Shown in pieces: positions 38,772-51,870 of a stretch of 64,000 bases of DNA (its first letter is position 1; every line of letters begins with the position of its first letter). This DNA is from Dictyostelium firmibasis (taxonomy: Eukaryota > Evosea > Eumycetozoa > Dictyosteliales > Dictyosteliaceae): positions 1,257,001 to 1,321,000 of the forward strand of contig CM069765.1 of NCBI GenBank assembly GCA_036169595.1, written 5' to 3'. The position numbers and the translations under genes were made by a program. The notes beneath the pieces were generated by a model. It had not been told where the DNA came from and searched no databases. It worked only from the letters and a program-made list of their open reading frames with translations.

Positions 38772-39414
38772 ATAATAAAAATAAATAATTTTCGTTCAAA
38801 TCATTAACCAACATAATAAAAATTTTTATAATAGAAAAATTAATAATCTATTTATTGATGGAATCATTATCATAACTACATCATAATATTTTAGAAAAAA
38901 AAAATAAAAAATATAAAAATAAAAATAAAAAAATAAAACTGCTCCGTTAATGAAAAGTTAAACACTAATATAGTGCAATAATATTCTTTTTTTTTTTTTT
39001 TAAATTGTAGTAAAAAAAAAAAAATAAAAAATAAAAATTAAAAAAAAAAAAAGGTTGTAAGGTGGTGTTAATAATAAATTGATTGTCTTTAAAAAAAAAA
39101 AAAAAAAACTTCTCTATTATTTTATTTATTTTTATTTAGTTTTAATATCATCATCTTTAAGAGATTATATAATCCACTAAACTATAGTTTAACATATAAA
39201 TTTTAATTATGGAAAGTGTATAAGTTATTTTTTAAAAAATGTTTGATGCGAATTGGATATTTTTTCTTTTTTTTTTTTTTTTTTTATATCAATTATCTCT
39301 AGATATGGGTGGTCCATAAACATATGGATGGTTTATAGAAATTCTGTATTTTGGTTTTTTTTTTTTTTTATTATATTTTTTTTTATTTTTTTTTTATTTT
39401 TAATATCTCTAATT
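38772..39414. other. Intergenic, convergent 3' flanks
   Basis: AT-rich. Palindromes GATTATATAATC and TAAACTATAGTTTA lie near 39161 and 39178. A Dabb-like relic is at 39289-39357 (separate entry). Otherwise nothing. Confidence 0.5.
39289..39357 (-). pseudogene. Possible relic of a third Dabb second exon
   Basis: Minus-strand frame KPKYRISINHPYVYGPPISR followed by DN and a stop. It recalls the intact neighbour's GYRVLFEKKSDLDVYGPHPTH, sharing YR...VYGP with similar spacing. It lies just downstream of the intact Dabb gene in the same orientation, as expected for a decayed tandem copy. It is only 22 codons, so chance cannot be excluded. Confidence 0.3.
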
Positions 39415-39879
39415 TTAATATTTGGTGAATGGGAATTTTGGAACTAAAAAGTCACTAACAAGTGGTGGACCAGTTTTAACTTCATTAAGGATTGCCTTTA
39501 ATCTTTCATGGGTTGGGTGAGGTCCATAAACATCAAGATCTGATTTTTTCTCAAATAGAACACGGTAACCCCAATTGTAACCTAAAATAAAGAAACAATG
39601 ATACAATATGTAGAAGAAGAAGAAGAAGAAGAAGAAGATGATGATGATGGTGATAATGGTGAGAATGTTGAGAATAAATAAATGTATATTTGAATACATA
39701 AATATTTATGTCTACATACCACCACTTCTATCACTAAAGTTTTTACCAAATGAAATGTTTAAAACACCTGGTAGTTCTCTAAGTTCTTCAATGCAATCAG
39801 TTAATCTTTTAAGATCAGCATCACTCATATCTTCCTTCAATTTCATGAAAAGAATATGTTCTAATGATTGTTCAGACAT
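39415..39879 (-). CDS. Stress-responsive A/B-barrel (Dabb) domain protein 1
   Basis: Exons 39879..39720 and 39581..39415 give 108 aa, a single-domain Dabb protein of typical size. Features: SLEHILFMKLKEDMSDADL (first strand and helix, with the conserved His), LRELPGVLNISFGKNFSDRSGGYNWGYRVLFE, then VYGPHPTHERLKAIL with the family H near the helix. Dabb proteins are small dimeric ferredoxin-like barrels, plant stress-induced or bacterial. Biochemical roles vary and none is assigned. The intron position (Gly codon split G|GT) is the same as in the neighbour, so the two are tandem duplicates. Confidence 0.88.
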
Positions 39880-39934
39880 TTTATTTTTGTTTGTTGGTTG
39901 GAATTAAAAAAATGAAAATGAAAATTTTTTTATG

Positions 39935-39967
<33 letters not shown>

Positions 39968-40125
39968 AATAAATAATATTAATAATAATTAAAAGTGGTA
40001 ACATTTTTAATTATATTTAATTTTATTTTAAAAAATAATTTGTGGATAATTCTTAATATTTTAAAAAAATAGGGTTTAAGTAGTATTTTAAATATATATA
40101 AAATAATTTTTTTTTTTTTTATTTT

Positions 40126-40584
40126 TTATAAATATAGTTGATTTTCTTGTTGATTTGGTTTTGAAGGTTGGTGTTTATAAATTTTAGGGATATAATAATC
40201 TAAAATTAATAAATCCATTACATATTCACTTAAAAAACTTTTTAATAAAATATGAGATTTATGTGGTTGGTAAACCAATAAATCTTTTTCATTCTCGAAT
40301 CCCATTCTTAAAAAATAATTATATCCTTTTTTTTTTTTTTTTTTAAAATTAAAAAATTAGATTTTTTTTTTAAAATTTTTTATATTATTTTATTTTTTTT
40401 AAAAAATGTAATATTTACCTTTACTTCTATCACTTAAATTCTTTTCGAAATAACAATATACAACCCCAGAAATTAAAGATATGTCATATATTAATTTCTG
40501 TATTGTATCCATTTCATTGTTTTCAAATGGTTTCAACATAAAAAAAACAATGTGTTCAAGTGATTGATTCGATAATTCCTGCAT
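40126..40584 (-). CDS. Stress-responsive A/B-barrel (Dabb) domain protein 2, diverged
   Basis: Exons 40584..40419 and 40325..40126 give 121 aa. It shares SLEHIVFFMLKPFEN, the ISGVVYCYFEKNLSDRSKG block and the intron position with the neighbouring copy. The second exon is strongly diverged: YNYFLRMGFENEKDLLVYQPHKSHILLKS keeps only the frame of the family, and the C-terminus is longer and Gln-rich. The sequence is more A/T-biased than copy 1. It is still open throughout, so it is either a fast-evolving gene or one on the way to decay. Confidence 0.78.
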
Positions 40585-41001
40585 TTTGAGGAAATTATTT
40601 GTAATATTTAAATTTAAAAAAAAATAATTATTTTTTTAGCTAAATAAATTAATTACTTTTATATTTATTTATTTTTATTTTTTTATTTTTATTTTTATTT
40701 ATTATTACTATTAATTAATAATTTTTAGTGTATATTTTTATTTTAAATAAATAAATAAAACTAATAGATAAATAAAGATTAAACACTTTGTAAAAAAAAA
40801 AAAAAAAAAAAAAATCTAAACCCTTATATATTTTTTTTTATTTTTTTATTTATACATTAAATAACCTGTTTTTTATTTTAATAATGAAATACTATTTGTT
40901 TGCCAAACTTTTTTTAGACTTTATAAACAGATAACCTTGTTTTAGGGAGATATAGATTGTATAACTAGATTGAGTAGACCACGAAATAACTAAATAGGTT
41001 T
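40585..41001. other. Intergenic between Dabb 2 and the oxygenase
   Basis: A/T tracts plus a unique piece at 40885-41000 with no open frame of note. Confidence 0.5.
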
Positions 41002-41895
41002 TTAGCATAATCTATAGATTAGATCAGATCTTATAGTTTGTTTTTTTCCACTTGTAATTACAGTACTATCGTGAATAATTGTATGATTGAAAATTAAAGC
41101 CATTCCAGGTTTTGGTTCAACTTTTGCAACCTCAACTAATTTTAAATCAATATCCTTTTTAAAGAATCTAAATTCACCCCCCTTAAAGTCAACCCCACAA
41201 TCGTTTGTAAAAATTAAAACTGAAAAAAATGACATCTTATTATCGACTTTATATTCCCCGTCTGTGTGGTTTGGAAATAATTCTCCCTCGTTATATCTAA
41301 TGAATCTAAATTTTGGAGAAACTTTAAATAAAGAAAAAAACAAAATTTAAAAAAAAAAATATAAAATAAAATAAAACATAATATTAATATAAAGAATTAT
41401 AATAATAACAATAATATTAATATTGATTAATATTGTAAAGAAAATTTTATGGATATAACATACCAGAATCAACAGCCCAATTTAATTGCTCATTTGAATT
41501 TGTGGGGTTTTTTCTTTTTAAAGTTTTAACACAATAATTCTCAATTCTATCATAAATAATTTTTGCAAAATCTTCTGAATCTTTATGAATTCTTAATCCC
41601 TAAATTATGTTTTTATTAGGTTATAATTATTAATATTTATTATTTATATTATTTTTTTTTTTTTCTTTCATAAAAAACAATACATATGTTTACTTACATG
41701 TTTTATAAATTCGTTATTTTCTAAACAATTGAAAATAGAATTACCTATTAAATTACATTCTTCTTTTGTCAAAAGATTATAAATTAATAAACCATCTTCA
41801 ATTCCATTTATTGAATTAACTATTAAAGATGAATAATTAAAATTTAAATTTGATAATTTAAATTCAGTCAAGGGTGTTGATTTATTGGAAATCAT
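41002..41895 (-). CDS. 2-oxoglutarate/Fe(II) dioxygenase, prolyl-4-hydroxylase-like
   Basis: Exons 41895..41698, 41599..41464 and 41321..41002 give 217 aa. The double-stranded beta-helix core is in exon 3: FRFIRYNEGELFPNHTDGEY holds the iron-binding H-x-D, FSVLIFTNDCGVDFKGGEFRFF is the next strand pair with GGEF, and GMALIFNHTIIHDST gives the distal His. IRSDLIYR supplies the Arg that binds 2-oxoglutarate. It has no signal peptide, so it is cytosolic or nuclear rather than a collagen-type ER enzyme. The compact form resembles P4H-like proteins of plants and fungi acting on unknown substrates. All key residues are present. Confidence 0.87.
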
Positions 41896-42089
41896 TATTT
41901 TTTTTAAATATTATTTTTTTTTTGTTTTAATCTTATAACTATCTTGTTTTTAAAAAAAAATTAAAAAAAAAAAAATTAAAAATTTATATTAAATTTTTTT
42001 ATTTTTTTTTTTTTGGTAAATGTATTTTTTTTTTTTTTTTTTTATTTATAATAAAATACTTCTTTGAAAAAAATTTTAAAAATATTTTT

Positions 42090-42122
<33 letters not shown>

Positions 42123-42241
42123 CTTTGTTTTATTTTTAGATTCTGTTTGTATTAATTTAAATATTTTTTTTAAATTAATATTTTATTAATATTTTTTTTA
42201 TTAATATTTTTTTTATTAATATTTTTTTTTATTCATTATTA
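41896..42241. other. Intergenic, homopolymer
   Basis: T and A tracts and TTAATATT repeats. Nothing is seen beyond promoter/3' flank. Confidence 0.5.
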
Positions 42242-43825
42242 TTATAATAATAATAATTGAATCTCTTTTGTTAATTGTGAAACTTTTAATTCCTTTGAAT
42301 TTAAATACTTATTAAAATCAAAATCTAAAGTTTTTAAGATTTCAATTAAATCATCATTACAATAGACTAAGGTACCCATTGCCATTAATAATCTAAAAGA
42401 TATTTCAGGGTCTTCATTTGAAAAATTAGATTCGGATAGAATATGTTCAATAGCACCCAATAAAGAAATTGATTGTTCTTGATGATTTGGATTATCTGCA
42501 GATAAATGAATTGATAAATTATAAGCCAATGTACTAACAGCCCTCTTCAATATTTTATCCATACTATGTAATGCATCAATAGTTGACTCAATTACAACAT
42601 TCAAATTATTCATTGATTGATCAAATAGATAGTTTATACCAGATTTAGAATGAAAACAATTATTTATAACTCTAAAACTTAATAATTCTGATGCTTTCGA
42701 TAATTTTTTAGATTGAATTTTACTGAGTATATTTGAAATCATTTTGCTATTATTATTTGTATAGTATTGATTACTTTGATTCTTTAATAATAACATTCTA
42801 AGTATCTCTAATAATGGGAATTGATGATCATCAGAGAATGTGATCAATAAGTTATCTAAATATCTTAACGTTTCAATTGGTACCGCTATATTTACATCTG
42901 TAGATTTAATAATTTGTTTCAATTGATTTGATTCTTTTTCATATTGAGTGAACAATTGTTGTTCATTTTCTTTACCCTTAAACTCTTTATTCACAAATTC
43001 TTTTAATTTATTAAATACCGCTTCAACATCACTCTTTTCAAATAATACTGGTTTACTATTTAATAGTAATGGTATTTTATTTGAAAGTTTATAATGTCTA
43101 TGTATTGAATTAGATTTTGGATGATTTTCAACTTTATTATTATTATTATTATTATTTATTGAAGTTGTATTTATTGTTGTGGTTGTTGTTTTTGTTGTTT
43201 GTGTTGCTGTTGATAATGATGATGTATTTGGAAACATTGGTAATTGTTGTTGTTGATTATTTACAGGACCCATTGCATTACCCCAACCTTGTTGACTAAA
43301 AAAATTGTTAATCATTGGTTGTAACATTGCACCAAATGGTGTACTCATAACTTCATTTGGTAAATCTACAATATGTGATGGTATACCAACACCCAATAAG
43401 AAATTACTACATTCATTTGTGAAATGGTTACAATTATTCTCAAGTAAATGATATCTATCCATTCTAAATCTATCTGTCTGTCCATTTAAAAACTCTTCAA
43501 ATATTTCTTTTGGTATTTCAGTTTCGCCTAATTCTAAAATTTCAAATGGTTGTCCATGTGGTGTTTGAAACTAAAATCATATTTTAAAAATAAATTACAC
43601 TGTATAATTAGAATATTTGAAAAAAAATAAAAATATAATAATATTTTTTTTTTCACATACAGGTATATCTCTTAAAATACCACCACCAAAATACCATTCA
43701 ATTCCATATATAACAATTGAAGTATGATAAATTGCATCAATTCTTTTACCTAGTAAAGGCAATGAAAAGGATTTTGCCATTCCTCTTGATAAATCATAAA
43801 CATGTAATTGAACTTTATGTCCCAT
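42242..43825 (-). CDS. PPPDE (DeSI-type) peptidase with C-terminal PUL domain
   Basis: Exons 43825..43661 and 43570..42242 give 497 aa. The PPPDE domain covers residues 1-150: VQLHVYDLSRGMA, catalytic His in IDAIYHTSIVIYG, GGGI, and catalytic Cys in HLLENNCNHFTNECSNFLLG. This is the deSUMOylating/deubiquitinating isopeptidase family (DESI1, PNAS-4 relatives). After an Asn/Thr/Gln linker comes a helical region (SNKIPLLLNSKPVLFEKSD... to the end) that fits the PUL domain of PLAA/Doa1, an Armadillo-like fold binding Cdc48/p97, with ISFRLLMAMGTLVYC near the end. The combination suggests removal of ubiquitin-like tags at p97 sites. This pairing also occurs in plants and fungi, sometimes with thioredoxin between. 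Confidence 0.85.
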
Positions 43826-44372
43826 CTCTTTTTATATTTATTATTTAATTTTTGTTTTATTTTATGTTTTTTTTCTTTTCAATACCTTTTTTTTAAATTT
43901 AATTTAATAAAAATTTAATTTAAAAAAAAAAAAAAAAAAAATATAAAAAAAAACTTTTTTCATTTTTTTTTTTTTTTTTTTTTTTATTATTTTTTTTATT
44001 TTACACCTAATTACTACACAAATAAATTGAATCAATTATGACTCACATACCACATAAACTTTATTTTTAATAATTTTATTAAATTTAAAAAAAAAAATAA
44101 TAAAGATATTATTTAGAGAAGAAAAATAAAAATTTTTCAAATAAATTATTTGCGTTGACATTTTTGTATGGAAAATTGGAAAGTTTTGTGTAATTTTGAA
44201 TCCCAAAATTACATTTTACTTTTGGATAAATGTGAAAAAAAAAAAAAAAATTTTAAGATATTAAATGATATTATTAGAAAAAAAAATAAAAAAAAATTTT
44301 ATTTCGAGGGATGAACCTTTCCTTCTAAAAGATTAAAAATATCTGATATTTTTAGTATTTGTTTATAATATT
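43826..44372. other. Intergenic with a 10-bp hairpin
   Basis: Homopolymers. Positions 44189-44213 form a perfect hairpin (TGTAATTTTG, loop AATCC, CAAAATTACA), 160 bp downstream of the permease stop. It may be a 3'-end element. No gene is seen. Confidence 0.45.
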
Positions 44373-47179
<2,807 letters not shown>

Positions 47180-48152
47180 TTTTGTTTCTTTTTTTTTTTT
47201 TTGTTGTTTTTTTTTTTTTTGTTTTTTTCTACTTCAACCTAAATCCCACCTTTCCTTACTTTTACCTTTACTATTATTGGTAGTTTAATAAAACTATTTT
47301 TTAATATTGTTTTTATTATTGGTACTATTGTGTTATTTTTTAATATTGATCATAAAAAATTATATTATGACCACTAATTTTTATTTATTTATTATATTTT
47401 TATTTTTTTTAAATTTTTTTATTTTTTATTTATTTATTTTTTTTTTTTTAAAAAAACTAAAAAAAATTCTTTTTGAATAATTTTATAATTAAAAATATAA
47501 TTGCCAAAAAAAAATTTTACAAATAAAAAATAAAAAATAAAAAAAAAAACTTTATATATTTGAAAGAAAAAAAAAAAAAAAAAAAAAAAGCTATTTTGCA
47601 AATTAAAAAGAAAAATACAAAAAAAAAAAATTTAGATATTTTTCAATAACAAAATAATAAAACATATGACAAAGTGGTGGGGGGTTGTTTTAAAACACTT
47701 GAAAATTTAAATTTTAGGCTTTAAAACTTTTTTAAATTATTTTTTTAAATTTTTTTTTTTTTTTTGTTTATTTTTTTTAATTTTTTTTTGATATAAATTT
47801 ATATACCACCAGACTTAACAAATCTTTTCATATGATTTTTATAGTAATCATGATTACTATGCAAACATATATTATACACTATTATGTTTCTCAAAGATAA
47901 AAAAAAAAATAAAAAAAAATAAAAAGTATTTTGTAGTGGATATTCAGATTTATTCAAATTAAAATTAAATATATAAATATACAATATTAAAAAAAAAGGT
48001 GATTACTTTTTCTTTTTTTATTATTATTATTATTTTTTTTGGTTTAGTTATACTTAAATTAAATTAAATTTAAATCAACCTTTTTTTTTTTTTTTTTATT
48101 TTATCTCTCCATTTCAATTTTCATTTTCATTTTTTTTTTATTTTTTTATTTT

Positions 48153-48196
<44 letters not shown>

Positions 48197-48487
48197 AGAT
48201 TAAAAAAAAAATGATTAAAAAAAAAAAAAAAAAATTAAAAAAAGTGAATTTTTTTTTTTTCAATTTTTTTTTTTTTTTTTTTATTTTTTATTTTTTTTTT
48301 TTTTTCGTTTTCAAAATTGATCAGTATCATCTAATTGACATTAAAATTTTTTTCACATTTATAGAAATTATATAAAATATATTATTGATAATATTAAAAT
48401 AAATTATAAATATTTATTTAAATATTAGATATATATTATTTCATATATAAATATATATATATTTGAGGAAAGAAATACACACACAAG
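47180..48487. other. Intergenic region with a palindrome and a possible stray exon
   Basis: Divergent promoters of the permease (-) and uS9m (+). A unique island at 47800-47900 holds a 20-bp palindrome and a minus-strand frame ending NHDYYKNHMKRFVKSGGI, for which no upstream start exon could be found. The rest is poly(A)/poly(T). Confidence 0.45.
47841..47860. repeat. Perfect 20-bp palindrome
   Basis: ATAGTAATCATGATTACTAT is identical to its reverse complement, with no spacer. It is surrounded by non-repetitive sequence. Confidence 0.9.
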
Positions 48488-49531
48488 ATGTTTAAATTGG
48501 TATTGAACAACACTATCAACAGTGTTGCATCAAAGAATTCCTCATCAATAAGTAATGGTTTATTAAGAGAGTTTTCAAAATTATCAATATATAAAAACAA
48601 CAATAATAAAATAAATAATTGTAAATGCACAAATTGTGTATGCAATTGCAAATGTACAAAGAAAATCACCACACAAACCAATATATATAGTAGCGTAAAG
48701 AATGATATAATAAAGAGATATTATTCAACACCAAATAAAAATGTTGAGGATAGCAACAACAACAACAACAATAATAATAATAATAATAATAAAGAAGATA
48801 GTAAAATTGGATATGCAACAAGTGAATCAAATAAAGATAAAATGGTAGATAGTTTTTATGTTAATTTAAGAAGTAAAGATGATTATGTTAAAATGTTTAA
48901 AGATGAATCACAGCCAAAAAAACAAGAGAAAAATGATATTTTCAACGTAAGAGTTTCAGTACCAAGACCAGAAGTAGACGAACATTATGAACATCCATTC
49001 CAATCAAAGGATTTAGCAGATGAATACTTTAATAAAAATCTTCCAAACTCCAACGAGGAACAACAAGTCTTGCCATTCTCTGACAACACTCGTTTCTCTC
49101 CATTCAGACCAGTACGTCCAAGACATCAAGAATCATTGGTTATCAATGGTGCTTCAACCGGTTACTCCAAGAGAAAGAGAAGTCGTGCCGTTGCAACCAT
49201 CAAACCTGGTAATGGTGAATTATTAGTAAACGGTCGTACCATTTTAGATTATTTCCCATCGATTTCCTACAGAGATAATGTCATTCAACCATTGGTTATC
49301 ACTGAAACCCTCACAAAATGGAACATTTCAATTAGAGCTTTCGGTGGTGGTCTTAAAGGTCAATCTGAAGCTTCTCGTCGTGCTCTCGGTATGGCTTTAG
49401 TAAATTATGATCTTGGTTATAGACCAGCCCTTAAAATTTCCGGTCTTCTCAAGAGTGATGGTCGTAAAGTTGAAAGAAAGAAACCAGGTCAACTCAAAGC
49501 AAGAAAGAAGTTCCCATTGGTCAAACGTTAA
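48488..49531 (+). CDS. mrps9: Mitochondrial small-subunit ribosomal protein uS9m
   Basis: A single exon of 347 aa. The C-terminal 130 residues are a complete S9 domain: SRAVATIKPGNGELLVNGR, ITETLTKWNISIRAFGGGLKGQSEASRRAL, and the C-terminal signature SDGRKVERKKPGQLKARKKF followed by PLVKR, whose basic tail reaches the ribosomal P site. The N-terminal 200 residues are a mitochondrial extension starting with a basic, Ser/Asn-rich presequence (FKLVLNNTINSVASKN), a Cys cluster CKCTNCVCNCKC (residues about 56-67, unusual) and an Asn run. Bacterial S9 is about 130 aa, so the extension is typical of mitoribosomal versions. GC content rises in the S9 part, as usual for highly expressed genes here. 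Confidence 0.93.
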   Translation: MFKLVLNNTINSVASKNSSSISNGLLREFSKLSIYKNNNNKINNCKCTNCVCNCKCTKKITTQTNIYSSVKNDIIKRYYSTPNKNVEDSNNNNNNNNNNNNKEDSKIGYATSESNKDKMVDSFYVNLRSKDDYVKMFKDESQPKKQEKNDIFNVRVSVPRPEVDEHYEHPFQSKDLADEYFNKNLPNSNEEQQVLPFSDNTRFSPFRPVRPRHQESLVINGASTGYSKRKRSRAVATIKPGNGELLVNGRTILDYFPSISYRDNVIQPLVITETLTKWNISIRAFGGGLKGQSEASRRALGMALVNYDLGYRPALKISGLLKSDGRKVERKKPGQLKARKKFPLVKR

Positions 49532-49892
49532 ATTTACTTTCCCTATTTTTATCAATTATTATTATTATTTATTATTATTATTTTTTTAATAATATTAAAT
49601 AGTTTGAAATGATAATAATATATCGATAGCAATAAATAATAATAATAATCAAAAAAAAAAAATAAAAAAATAAAAATAAAAACAAAAAAAAATAAATAAA
49701 TAAAATTAATTAATAAAAATAAAATATATATTCATATATTAAATTTTAAATTGAATTAAATAATAAATTTTATTATATTTTATTTTTAAACGCTTTTTTA
49801 CTTCTCATTTTATAAAATGAGTCATAAAACATTTTGAAGATAAATAAATTAATTTATTCCAATAATGATTAAAATTAAAATAAACATTACAA

Positions 49893-50060
49893 ATGAACCA
49901 ACAATAATTTCAATTAAATTCTTTACAAATCGATGAAGCAGATTTTTGTTCTAAAATAAGGAAAAGTCAGGATTTCTTGAAATTACCAATAGAAATACAA
50001 AAATATGATTATGAAGCTATACCTTTGTCCAACCAATAATTATCTGTAAAATTTGCTTTA
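49893..50060 (+). pseudogene. Unidentified protein-coding relic
   Basis: One frame reads FQLNSLQIDEADFCSKIRKS and continues QDFLKLPIEIQKYDYEAIPLSNQ with normal Dictyostelium codons and no low complexity. It is preceded by ATG AAC CAA CAA and an in-frame TAA. A second TAA follows SNQ, with LSVKFAL after it. Both stops are one C-to-T change from CAA (Gln). It looks like a decayed copy of a host gene of unknown family, or a fragment of a spliced gene whose other exons I cannot see. Confidence 0.35.
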
Positions 50061-50432
50061 TAAATATTTATCAATATTTAAATAAACTTAATTAACATTG
50101 TTCCACAATATTTATAAATCTTTGTTAAAATAAAGAAAGTCAGGAATGTGTGAAATAAAAAAAAAAAAAAAAAAAAAATTAAAATAAATTGAATAAAATA
50201 AAATAAAAATATATTAATTAAATCATCATTTTAAAAAAAAAAAAATAAATAAATAATAATCATAAAAATAAAAAACTATAAATTTATTCATTTTTTTTAA
50301 CTTTTAGTCCATAAAATTGAGAGAAAAAAAAAAAAAGTAAAAAAAAAAAAATAAAAATAAAAAATTTAAAAAAAATAAAAAATATTAAAATTTTTTTTGA
50401 AAAACTCTAATTAATTTTCTTTTTATTATTGA

Positions 50433-50445
50433 AACACACCCACAC
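50433..50445. promoter_or_regulatory. CA-rich element upstream of vti1
   Basis: AACACACCCACAC, 172 bp before the Vti1 ATG. It is a close match to a reverse-strand G-box (GTGTGGGTGTG). Confidence 0.35.
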
Positions 50446-50616
50446 GTTATCTCTTTAAATTTTATTAACTTTCGTTTTGTGTGAGAGTAGAGAGATAAGA
50501 AATATTTATTATATATATATTTTTTACAGTATCACATTATATAAAACTTGTACAATAATTAAAAACTATATAAAAACAAAAACAAAGAAAAAAAAAAACA
50601 AAAGGATACCTAAAGA

Positions 50617-51502
50617 ATGGATGTATTCGAAAGAACTGAACAAAATTTTCAACATGTATGTAATTCAATTACAAGAAGAATAAAACAACTACCAAATTAT
50701 GGAGGTGAGAAGAAAAAGGTTGCTGTAAGAGAAGTTGAAAATGATATCGATGAAGCTTTAAAGTTTGTAAGAATTACTATTTATTATTATTACCATTACT
50801 ATTAAAAAATAAAAGGAAAGTTAATATTTATACCAGAGAGTTGTTGTTGTTTTTTTTCTTTTTTTTTTAGATTTCGGAAATGGAGAAATTAGCACAAAAT
50901 CATCCACAAAGAATAAAGTTACAAACCAAAACAAAACAATATCATTCTGATATTCAAAGATATAAAAGAGAAGTACAATTAGCACAATTACAAACCTCTA
51001 ATTCATTAAATAACAATAATACATGGTCTAATGCACCAGATGATTATCAAGTATGTAAAAACTATTATTTCTATAATTATTTTTTATTTTATTACTTCTA
51101 TTTTATTATTGTGGCCATATATATATGAATGTATGATATAATTTAGCTAATTCCCTTATATTTAAATTTTTTTAGTCTCAATATGATAATCAAAGACAAC
51201 ATTTACTTCAAGGTAGTAATATGCTAGATTCAACATCTGATAGATTATTAAGAACACATCAAATTTCAGCACAAAGTGAACAAATTGGACAAAATATTTT
51301 AGTGGATTTAGGTAAACAGGGTGAACAAATTAGAGGTATGAGAGATAAATTACATGAAACAGATGATCAAATTAAATCTGCCAGGAAAATTATGACTGGT
51401 ATCGCCAGAAGGTTAGCAACAAACAAGGTCATTTTATCATTTATCATTCTTTTATTAATGGGAATCATTGTTTTAATCATTTGTCTTAAATGGTTGAGAT
51501 AA
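50617..51502 (+). CDS. Vti1-type Qb-SNARE
   Basis: Exons 50617..50766, 50871..51050 and 51176..51502 give 218 aa, the normal Vti1 length. The N-terminal Habc-like helices (FERTEQNFQHVCNSITRRIKQLP ... DIDEALKFISEME) are followed by the SNARE motif, whose heptads start DRLLRTHQISAQSEQIGQNIL. The central zero-layer Gln is in DLGKQGEQIRGMRDKL. A C-terminal TM anchor (VILSFIILLLMGIIVLIICL) precedes KWLR. It drives endosome-Golgi-lysosome fusion as the Qb partner of syntaxin 7/8. D. discoideum has Vti1 proteins described in endosomes; which paralogue this is was not decided. The splice sites keep the frame. Confidence 0.94.
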
Positions 51503-51870
51503 ATCTTTAATTGAAACACCATATTTTATAAAATATATTTAAACACAAATACAAACATCACACTTTGAGCAATAGCAGTATCCAATTTAACAGTTTTTTT
51601 TTTTTTCAACACAATCCTCCTCTCCTTCACAAAAAACATAATATTCAATAGTATAAATCAAAAAAAAAAAAAAAAAACAAAAAAAAAAAACAGTATAATA
51701 AATTAAAAAAGAGAATTTTTTTTTTATTGTTAATTGATTGCTTTTTTTTTCTAAACAAAAAAAAAAAAAAGAAAAAAATGTACTTGTGTTAATCTAGTCT
51801 ATGATCCACAACTATTCATCAACTTTTTTTTTCTTTTTCTTTTCCTTTTTTTTTCCTTTTTTATACTTCT
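51503..51870. other. Intergenic, convergent 3' flanks
   Basis: A tracts and a unique 70-bp piece after the Vti1 stop. Nothing else is seen. Confidence 0.5.

Larger units (their letters stand above)
49532..50616. other. Intergenic with palindrome and a small coding relic
   Basis: Positions 49804-49821 form a perfect 18-bp palindrome (CTCATTTTATAAAATGAG). 49893-50060 contains a relic (separate entry). GAAAGTCAGGAATGTGTGAAAT near 50124-50145 weakly repeats GAAAAGTCAGGATTTCTTGAAAT at 49961-49983. The rest is A/T tracts. Confidence 0.45.
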
